A program made the translations under genes and the position numbers. This document shows positions 1 to 5,249 of a stretch of DNA of 6,099 nucleotides, in pieces. Source of the DNA: Caulobacteraceae bacterium (GTDB taxonomy: Bacteria > Pseudomonadota > Alphaproteobacteria > Caulobacterales > Caulobacteraceae); contig JADZBR010000384.1 of NCBI GenBank assembly GCA_020852035.1, positions 1 to 6,099 on the forward strand, read 5' to 3'. Under the pieces are notes generated by a model. The model ran no database searches. It saw nothing but the letters and a program-made list of their open reading frames with translations, and was not told where the DNA came from. The first letter of the stretch is position 1. Each line of letters opens with the position of its first letter.

Positions 1-1
1 C

Positions 2-1804
2 CTGACCGAAGCCCGCCGGCCGGTCTACGAGATGTTCGGCGACGGCCAGGGCGGCCTCCCACAGGCCGAGCAGGATGCGGTCCGCGCCCTCGCCAAGGAG
101 GTGCTCACCGCCTACTTCGCCGGCGACGGCGCCCTGCCCCCGCCGCCCTCGCCTGAGGACGTGCGGTTCATGATGGACTTCGTGGCCGGCGCGCCGATCC
201 CCGAGCGCTATGTCCCCTTCCTGATGGAGGAGCTGAACTTCGCGGGCGACCCCAAGGAACCGAAGTGGGATACGCCGAAGCTGAAGGCCGCGGCGGCCAG
301 GATGAAGGTGCTGATCATCGGCGCCGGCATGTCGGGCCTGCTCTCGGCCATCCGCCTGAGCCAGGCCGGCGTGGACTGGGAGATCGTCGAGAAGAACCCC
401 GACGTCGGCGGCACCTGGTTCGAGAACACCTATCCCGGCTGCCGGGTGGATTCGCCGAACCACACCTATTCCTACTCCTTCGAACCCAACCACCACTGGC
501 CGGCCAAGTTCTCCACCCAGGACGTGCTGCTGGAGTACTTCCAGCGCACCGCCGACAAGCACGGCCTGCGCGAGAAGATCCGCTTCGAGACGCAAGTTCA
601 GGAGGCCCGCTGGGACGAGGCCGCCGGCCAGTGGCGGGTCGCCGTCCGCGGCAAGGACGGCCGCGTCGATGTGATCGCCGCCACCGCGGTGATCAGCGCC
701 GTCGGCCAGCTGAACCAGCCGCAGTTTCCCAACCTGCCCGGCCGCGAGAGATTCCAGGGCGAGAGCTTCCACTCCGCCCGCTGGCGCCACGACGTCGACC
801 TGACCGGCAAGAAGGTGATCGTCATCGGCGCCGGCGCCAGCGCCTTCCAGTTCGTGCCGGAGATCGCCGGGAAGGTCACCGACCTCACCATCTTCCAGCG
901 CACGCCGCCGTGGCTGGCGGTGACCACCGACTATCACGACAAGGTCGGCGCCGGGCAGCAGTGGCTGCTGGAGCACATGCCTTTCTACGACAAGTGGCAC
1001 CGTTTCTGGCTCTTCTGGACCAGCACCGACGGCGTGCTGGAAGCCTGCCGCGTCGACCCCGCCTGGGAGGGCGCCGATCATTCCATCAGCGGCGCCAACG
1101 ACATGGTCCGCGTCATGCTGGTCGAGCACATGCGCGCACAGCTCGCCGGCCGCGAGGACCTGTTGCCGGTGGTCACGCCCCACTACCCCTTCGGCGGCAA
1201 GCGGGCGCTGCGCGACAACGGCGTGTGGCTGGCGGCCCTGAAGCGCGACAACGTCAAGGTCGTCACCGACCCGCTGGCCGAGATCACGCCCACGGGCGTG
1301 CGCACCGAAGGCGGCCAGGTCTACGACGCCGACGTGATCATCTACGGCACGGGCTTTACCGCCTCCAGCTTCCTCTCGACCTTCAAGGTCTATGGCCGCG
1401 ATGGCGTGGAATTGCACGACAAGTGGGACGGCGACGCCCGCGCCTACCTCGGCATGACCGCGCCGGGCTTTCCCAACTTCTTCATGATCTACGGGCCGAA
1501 CACCAACATCGTGGTCAACGGCTCGATCTTCTTCTTCTCGGAAGCCAGCGTCCGCTACATCGTCGAGAGCCTGAAGCTGCTCGGCGAGACCGGCTCGGCC
1601 ACCCTGGAACCCAAGCCCGACGTCCACGACGCCTTCAATGCGAAGATCGACGCGGCCAACAGTCTGATGGCCTGGGGCTATCCGGGCGTCACCAGCTGGT
1701 ACAAGAACAAGAAGGGCCGCGTCTCCCAGAACTGGCCGTTCCTGCTGGTCGACTACTGGGAGGCGACCCGCTCGCCGAACCCGGACGACTTCATCCTGAA
1801 CTGA
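2..1804 (+). CDS. Flavin-containing Baeyer-Villiger-type monooxygenase (4-hydroxyacetophenone monooxygenase-like), 5' end probably outside the window
   Basis: A class B flavoprotein monooxygenase, expected to use FAD, NADPH and O2 to insert oxygen next to a ketone carbonyl; it should be cytosolic. Numbering from the ATG at 32: an N-terminal extension of about 90 residues, typical of the 4-hydroxyacetophenone type, then the FAD-binding GAGMSG (97-102), the Baeyer-Villiger signature GGTWFENTYPGCRVD (126-140), the fingerprint FQGESFHSARWR (241-252), the NADPH-binding GAGASA (266-271), a KR pair (R391) where the catalytic arginine of the family is expected, and YGTGF (438-442). The fingerprint normally ends W-P or W-D; here it is W-R. 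The frame is open to the window edge, the ATG at 32 has no ribosome binding site, and the codons before it (LTEARRPVYE) fit the extension, so the true start is probably upstream. The ketone substrate cannot be read from sequence; FAD, NADPH and Baeyer-Villiger motifs make the class secure. Confidence 0.9.
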   Translation: MTEARRPVYEMFGDGQGGLPQAEQDAVRALAKEVLTAYFAGDGALPPPPSPEDVRFMMDFVAGAPIPERYVPFLMEELNFAGDPKEPKWDTPKLKAAAARMKVLIIGAGMSGLLSAIRLSQAGVDWEIVEKNPDVGGTWFENTYPGCRVDSPNHTYSYSFEPNHHWPAKFSTQDVLLEYFQRTADKHGLREKIRFETQVQEARWDEAAGQWRVAVRGKDGRVDVIAATAVISAVGQLNQPQFPNLPGRERFQGESFHSARWRHDVDLTGKKVIVIGAGASAFQFVPEIAGKVTDLTIFQRTPPWLAVTTDYHDKVGAGQQWLLEHMPFYDKWHRFWLFWTSTDGVLEACRVDPAWEGADHSISGANDMVRVMLVEHMRAQLAGREDLLPVVTPHYPFGGKRALRDNGVWLAALKRDNVKVVTDPLAEITPTGVRTEGGQVYDADVIIYGTGFTASSFLSTFKVYGRDGVELHDKWDGDARAYLGMTAPGFPNFFMIYGPNTNIVVNGSIFFFSEASVRYIVESLKLLGETGSATLEPKPDVHDAFNAKIDAANSLMAWGYPGVTSWYKNKKGRVSQNWPFLLVDYWEATRSPNPDDFILN

Positions 1805-1813
1805 GCGCCGTCC

Positions 1814-1978
1814 GTCCTTCTCCCCTTGCGGGAGAAGGTGGCGCGAAGCGCCGGATGAGGGGTCGAAGATCATCGACGCTGCGAAAGCCGAAATGCAGGG
1901 CGTGGATGGCGGGGTCTGAGAGACCCCTCATCCGACCCGCTGCGCGGGGAAGGTCTTCTCCCGCAAGGGGAGAAGGAC
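1814..1978. repeat. Inverted pair of REP-like intergenic palindromes
   Basis: Fills most of the 212-bp gap between the monooxygenase and maiA. The outer arms 1814-1837 and 1955-1978 are perfect 24-bp inverted copies of a C/T-rich sequence (core CTTCTCCCCTTGCGGGAGAA). A second matching pair, CGGATGAGGGGTC at 1852-1864 against its complement at 1922-1934, lies inside. Each unit also folds by itself: 1816-1824 with 1830-1838, GGCGC-GAA-GCGCC at 1840-1852, cccgc/gcggg at 1936-1948, and 1955-1962 with 1968-1975. This is the classic style of dispersed REP/BIME elements of GC-rich proteobacteria (GGGAGAAGG...GCGCCGGATGAGGG). The stem segments between the shared arms differ, so these are two diverged units, not a fresh duplication. 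The central spacer of about 57 bp (1865-1921) has no recognisable content. With no U-run it is not a canonical terminator, but it could attenuate or stabilise the upstream mRNA. Confidence 0.85.
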
Positions 1979-2004
1979 CGCCCGCGGAAGCCGCCGCAAG
2001 GTGC

Positions 2005-2010
2005 TAAGCT
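2005..2010 (+). promoter_or_regulatory. Putative -10 element giving a leaderless maiA transcript
   Basis: TAAGCT fits the TAnnnT pattern of a -10 box and ends exactly six bases before the maiA ATG at 2017, so transcription would be expected to start at or next to the A of the ATG. No Shine-Dalgarno sequence lies at normal distance (the nearest purine-rich stretch, AAGG at 1999-2002, is about 14 bases away), which agrees with leaderless translation, common in Caulobacter relatives. No convincing -35 hexamer is visible at 1980-1990, so the call is tentative. Confidence 0.4.
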
Positions 2011-2016
2011 CCCGGC

Positions 2017-2661
2017 ATGACCCTCGTCCTCCACGACTACTGGCGCTCCAGCGCCGCCTACCGCGTCCGCATCGGCCTCAACCTGAAAGGTCTCGCCTAC
2101 GAGCAGCGGGCGGTGAACCTGCTCGCCGGCGACCAGGGCGCGGCGGCCTACGGGGAGATCAATCCGCAACACCTGAACCCCGCGCTTGAGACCCCGGACG
2201 GCGTCCTGACCCAGAGCCTCGCCATCCTCGAATGGCTGGAGGAGACGCATCCGGAGCCGCCGCTCCTGCCCGGCGACGCCTACGGCCGCGCCACGGTCCG
2301 CGCGATGTGCGCCGCCATCGCCGCCGACATCCACCCGCTCAACAACCTGCGGGTCCTGAACGCCCTGCGTTCGGACTTCGCCGCCGAGAACCCGCAGATC
2401 TCCGCCTGGATCGCCCGCTGGATCGGCGAGGGTTTCGCCGCCCTGGAGCAGCTGATCGCCCGCCACGGCGGCGCCTACGCCTTCGGCGACGCGGTCACCC
2501 TGGCCGACGTGCTGCTGGTCCCGCAGGTCTATTCGGCGGTCCGCTACAAGGTGGACCTGGCGCCCTACCCCCGCCTGACCGCCGCCGCCGACCGCGCCGC
2601 CGCCCTGCCCGGCGTCGCCGCCGCGCACCCGGACCGTCAGCCCGACGCCAGGCCGGCCTAG
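2017..2661 (+). CDS. maiA: Maleylacetoacetate isomerase (zeta-class glutathione S-transferase)
   Basis: A GSH-dependent cytosolic isomerase that converts maleylacetoacetate to fumarylacetoacetate in the homogentisate branch of tyrosine/phenylalanine breakdown; zeta-class relatives also act on maleylpyruvate and some alpha-haloacids. The 214 residues match the usual 210-216. The N-terminal thioredoxin-like domain has the active-site motif SSAAYRVRI (11-19) in place of the SSCSWRVRI-type sequence of eukaryotic enzymes, and the GSH-binding TQSLAILEWLEE (65-76). The helical domain carries the zeta-class DIHPLNNLRVL (104-114), the folding motif GDAVTLADVLLVPQ (157-170) and a typical tail HPDRQPD (204-210). 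An in-frame TAA at 2005 fixes the ATG at 2017 as the first possible ATG start. The usual partners, fumarylacetoacetase and homogentisate dioxygenase, are not in the window, so the natural substrate could be another maleyl compound. The TAG stop is the first three bases of a palindromic repeat. Confidence 0.9.
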   Translation: MTLVLHDYWRSSAAYRVRIGLNLKGLAYEQRAVNLLAGDQGAAAYGEINPQHLNPALETPDGVLTQSLAILEWLEETHPEPPLLPGDAYGRATVRAMCAAIAADIHPLNNLRVLNALRSDFAAENPQISAWIARWIGEGFAALEQLIARHGGAYAFGDAVTLADVLLVPQVYSAVRYKVDLAPYPRLTAAADRAAALPGVAAAHPDRQPDARPA

Positions 2662-2714
2662 ACCCTTTTTATCCGGTTCAGGTGGAATCACCTGAACCGG
2701 ATAAAAAGGGTCTA
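2659..2714. repeat. Perfect 26-bp-arm palindrome in the convergent junction
   Basis: Arms 2659-2684 and 2689-2714 are exact reverse complements around a four-base GAAT loop; the ends read TAGACCC and GGGTCTA. The stem contains a T5 run on one side and the matching A5 on the other, so no free U-tract follows the hairpin in either direction. It is therefore not a textbook intrinsic terminator, although such a long stem between convergent genes could still stop or protect both transcripts. The perfection of the arms implies a recently placed or selected element rather than random drift. Its first TAG is the stop codon of maiA. Confidence 0.85.
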
Positions 2715-2726
2715 TCTTCAAAAATT

Positions 2727-2778
2727 TAGAGCGTGACCGCCGCCGCAACCGGTATCCACTTGCAGCTGTCACGCTCTA
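2727..2778. repeat. Second palindromic intergenic repeat (TAGAGCGTGA type)
   Basis: The termini TAGAGCGTGAC (2727-2737) and GTCACGCTCTA (2768-2778) are an 11-bp perfect inverted repeat, with interrupted further pairing inward. The middle holds ACCGGTATCCACTT (2748-2761), a string resembling the core of dispersed alphaproteobacterial intergenic elements such as the rhizobial RIME1 type. A short A/T-rich linker (2715-2726) joins it to the preceding palindrome. The final CTA is, on the minus strand, the TAG stop codon of the metallohydrolase gene. Family membership is from memory of the sequence style and is not confirmed by a search. Confidence 0.7.
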
Positions 2779-4320
2779 GCGCAGAGGCTTGTCCGCGCCT
2801 TTCGCCCCGCGCTCTATGATACGGTCAAGGTCGGTCACGATGTGGATCGGGTTGCTGAGCATCAAGAGCCGCCCGTCCCGAGCACGGACCTCGGCGCGCG
2901 TCCAGTAGGTGGTCGGCGGCGTAGGCCCGCCACCATCGCCCCACACCGTCAGCGCGGTGATGGCCACGGTCTCGTCGTTGCTCTTGAGGACCGTCCGCCA
3001 GCGCTGATCGTTCGGGTCGTTGCTGACGAACATCAGCGTCGCGCCCTCGGCGCCGATGACCCGCGCTGAAAGGTCGACCGCGCCCTCTTCGTTCTGCAGC
3101 GTATCGCCCGGAAGCGCCTTTGCAGTCTTGGTGAAGGCCGTGAACTCCAGCAGCCGGTCGCCGGTCCCGTCGAAGTCGATGAACACCCGCCCCTTGCGCA
3201 CGCCCTCCAGGATCGCCGCCGTCGACAGCGCCTCGGCCCACACCACCGTCGTCGGCCGCCCCACCGCCGGCGGCTTGTCAGGCGGCGCGAGGGCGTCGTG
3301 GTTGTCCGACCCACCGATCGCCGTCAGCCGCGCGCCCTCCGCCAGGCGCGCTTCCCAGAAGCCCACGCCGGAGAGCGGGTCGTCCGCCATGTTCCCCGTC
3401 AGGGCCAGCGCGCCTCCGTTGGCCACCTCGACCGCCGCGAAGCGCGCGAACGGCGTCTTCTCCACAGTCCATCCGCAGCCCATGCACACCTCGCCGGAGG
3501 GCATGGACGGATGGTTGATCGAGGCGAGGCCACCGGCTTTCTCCACCTGATCGAGGATGCGCCCGATGTCCGGCGCGCGCGGGCCGCCGAGCTGGAAGTC
3601 GACGTCGCTCAGGGCCCCGAAGACGTTGAAGTGGCCGTGGAAGGTGGTGATCTCGCGCCCCGGGATCACCAGCAGGTCGTCGAACGCCGGCTGCAGGGCG
3701 GCGATCTCGGCCAGGTGCGAGGTCGTGTTGTGGTCGGTGATCGCCACGAAATCGAGGCCCCGCGCGGCCGCCGCCTCCAGCGTGCGGACCAGCGGGCACG
3801 GCGCCTTGGCTCCCCTGCGGCTGGCGCAGTAGCCGTCGGAGTGGCCGGTATGGGTGTGGAAATCGCCGCGATACCAGCGCGCCCCGCTCGCCAGCGGCGC
3901 GGTCTGCGGCCGGTCGAACCAGATGCGGGCGGTGTAGGCTGCGCGGCTGGCCTCGCGGATATTGGGAACGCCCAGCACCAGCCGCCACTCCCCGGCCGGC
4001 AGCGGGCCGGGCAGGTAGGACGGCGTCGCCTGGGTCTCGCCCACGAAGAACCCCGCCTTGTTGCCGCCGCTCCAGCCGCGGAACCGCTGCGGATCGCGCA
4101 GGCCGAGGTCGATGGTGGTCTTCTCGGCGCGGTCGTACTCGACGGCGACATCGATGCGCTTGACGCCCTTCGGCACGCGGAACGCCAGCTCTCGGTAGGT
4201 CTGGTGATCGGCGCCCGTCAGCGTTCCGGCCAGGGTCAGGTCGGGCGCCGGGTCGGCCAGCGCCGGCGCGGCGATGAGCAGGGCGAGCCAGGCCGCCAGC
4301 AAGGTTGCGAGCCGCCGCAT
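2776..4320 (-). CDS. Exported PHP-domain metallohydrolase, CehA/McbA family-like
   Basis: A predicted metal-dependent phosphoesterase/esterase-fold enzyme of 514 residues. The start MRRLATLLAAWLALLIAA is a Sec signal peptide with a likely cut after ALA (20-22), so it should act in the periplasm. Residues 23-145 form a beta-rich N-terminal region. The PHP metal-site motifs follow in order: GDFHTHTGHSDG (152-163, H155 and H157), ITDHN (194-198), GREIT (221-225, E223), FHGH (227-230), INHP (268-271, H270) and GGSDNH (336-341, D339 and H341), so the site looks intact. The rest (about 390-514) is a C-terminal beta region. CehA and McbA in this family hydrolyse carbaryl, but most members have unknown substrates, so carbamate hydrolysis here is only a possibility. 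The ATG directly abuts the TGA of the acetyltransferase gene, implying one mRNA and probable translational coupling. Four cysteines (165, 175, 279, 282) could form disulfides. The TAG stop lies in a repeat end. Confidence 0.85.
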   Translation of the reverse strand: MRRLATLLAAWLALLIAAPALADPAPDLTLAGTLTGADHQTYRELAFRVPKGVKRIDVAVEYDRAEKTTIDLGLRDPQRFRGWSGGNKAGFFVGETQATPSYLPGPLPAGEWRLVLGVPNIREASRAAYTARIWFDRPQTAPLASGARWYRGDFHTHTGHSDGYCASRRGAKAPCPLVRTLEAAAARGLDFVAITDHNTTSHLAEIAALQPAFDDLLVIPGREITTFHGHFNVFGALSDVDFQLGGPRAPDIGRILDQVEKAGGLASINHPSMPSGEVCMGCGWTVEKTPFARFAAVEVANGGALALTGNMADDPLSGVGFWEARLAEGARLTAIGGSDNHDALAPPDKPPAVGRPTTVVWAEALSTAAILEGVRKGRVFIDFDGTGDRLLEFTAFTKTAKALPGDTLQNEEGAVDLSARVIGAEGATLMFVSNDPNDQRWRTVLKSNDETVAITALTVWGDGGGPTPPTTYWTRAEVRARDGRLLMLSNPIHIVTDLDRIIERGAKGADKPLR

Positions 4321-5139
4321 TCAGACCGGCGCCTTGTCGGCCATCACCTGCTCGTGCCGCGCGCAGATGCGCGGCCAGAGACCCGCCGCCTCCGGCAGGT
4401 CGAGGGCGAAGGTCTCACGCAGCACCTGCACATATTCCTCGGCGGTGTCGATCAGCCGGCGCGTCTCCCCGTCGGCGGTCACCGTGCTCAGCCTGCGCCC
4501 GCGCAGCAGCAGGTAGCCGTCGGGCGTGTAGCGCTGCACCACGGCGGTCAGCACATAGGCCGACTCCGGCGCATAGCGCAGCCACTCGCAGCGGCCGGCC
4601 ATCAGCGCCTCGTCGGCGGTCTCCAGCCTGAAGTCGAAGGATTTCGCGCCCCCGCCCTCGCGGTTGCGCAGCCGCCACCAGTCGCCGCCCGGTCGTTCCA
4701 ACGCGAACTGGAAGCCGCCTTGCGAGAACGGCCCCGGGGCGAGCGGATAGGGCTCCAGCGGCCCGTCGCCGAAGCCGACGTCGGCGATCCACGGCCCCTC
4801 TGGCAGCCGCACCAGCAGCATCAGGTGGTTGCCGTAGAGCAGCTCGCCGCCGACCTCCTTGTTGGCCCCGGCGGCGATCCGGGTGACGTCGAAGCCGATC
4901 TCGCCCAGCGCCCAGCCGAAGACGCCGTTCATCTCGTAGCACCAGCCGCCGCGGCGCTGCCCCACGATCTTCTCGTAGGCGAAGGCCGGGTCGGTGCTGA
5001 CCGCCCGTTCCAGCTGCACGTCGAGGGCGTCGTAGGGCACCGTCAGATGATGGGCCCGGTGCAGCGCCTTCAGGCTTTCACGGTCCGGCCGCGGCGTGCC
5101 GGTAAAGCCGATGCGGTCGAGGTAGGCCGAAAGCTGCAT
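4321..5139 (-). CDS. nat: Arylamine N-acetyltransferase (NAT)
   Basis: Expected to transfer acetyl (or another acyl) from coenzyme A to arylamines, arylhydrazines or N-hydroxyarylamines by a ping-pong mechanism in the cytosol. At 272 residues it is a normal bacterial NAT. The catalytic triad is visible and in order: C67 in RRGGWCYEMNG (62-72), H105 in YGNHLMLLV (102-110) and D120 in WIADVGFGD (117-125). The N-terminal helical part has HLTVPYDALDVQ (31-42), matching the conserved region before the cysteine. The ATG is preceded on the minus strand by a strong ribosome binding site (GGAGGGG, 5142-5148), which supports this start. It is the first gene of a leftward pair: its TGA (4321-4323) touches the ATG of the metallohydrolase. 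It diverges from the LLM oxidoreductase gene across 110 bp. Physiological substrates are not evident; some bacterial NAT homologues make amide bonds in secondary metabolism, but no such cluster is seen here. Confidence 0.92.
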   Translation of the reverse strand: MQLSAYLDRIGFTGTPRPDRESLKALHRAHHLTVPYDALDVQLERAVSTDPAFAYEKIVGQRRGGWCYEMNGVFGWALGEIGFDVTRIAAGANKEVGGELLYGNHLMLLVRLPEGPWIADVGFGDGPLEPYPLAPGPFSQGGFQFALERPGGDWWRLRNREGGGAKSFDFRLETADEALMAGRCEWLRYAPESAYVLTAVVQRYTPDGYLLLRGRRLSTVTADGETRRLIDTAEEYVQVLRETFALDLPEAAGLWPRICARHEQVMADKAPV

Positions 5140-5249
5140 GTCCCCTCCGATGGCCCCGGATGCGTTTTAGCCCTTCCCAGCCGCGCTCGCAGGCTTATCG
5201 TTGATAATGAAGTCCGTCCCGCAAAGAGGACGACAGGGAGGATACGGCG
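5140..5249. promoter_or_regulatory. Divergent promoter region between nat and the LLM oxidoreductase gene
   Basis: This 110-bp gap must hold promoters for both directions. It contains strong ribosome binding sites for nat (GGAGGGG on the minus strand, 5142-5148) and for the LLM gene (AGGGAGG at 5235-5241, eight bases before the ATG). The locally A/T-rich patch around 5195-5208 contains GATAAT (5203-5208), a five-of-six match to a -10 box for the rightward gene. Its mirror on the minus strand, GATAAG (complement of 5194-5199), is a weaker candidate for the leftward one. No clear -35 hexamer is seen for either, so both promoters may need an activator. Confidence 0.5.
5195..5207. promoter_or_regulatory. 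Candidate operator palindrome TTATC-N3-GATAA
   Basis: TTATCGTTGATAA has 5-bp perfect arms around GTT and sits over both candidate -10 boxes of the divergent nat and LLM promoters, the position expected for a shared repressor site. The half-site GATAA is like those of several regulator families (MarR/TetR-type, or GATAAT units of Fur boxes), so the regulator cannot be named. A 13-bp element this small can arise by chance. Confidence 0.35.

Noticed and set aside
265..2007. A 580-codon open frame overlapping the monooxygenase and the REP pair
   Set aside because: It is out of frame with a protein that has full family motifs, is dominated by Arg/Ala/Gly/Pro/His as expected from GC-rich shadow frames, and ends in a peptide translated from the REP repeat (SPLAGEGGAKRRMRG).
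2659..2714. Canonical intrinsic terminator
   Set aside because: The hairpin is strong, but the T-run lies 5' of the GC stem and is paired within the outer stem, so no U-tract follows it on either strand. It is listed as a repeat with possible terminator function.
1870..2772. A 300-codon minus-strand open frame opposite maiA
   Set aside because: It begins inside one repeat and ends inside another, and is antisense to a well-supported isomerase.
1814..2778. Repeats as part of a CRISPR array or transposon carrying maiA
   Set aside because: The two repeat groups differ in sequence, there is no regular spacing, and no transposase or Cas gene is present. The elements flank maiA only in the sense of lying in its two intergenic regions.
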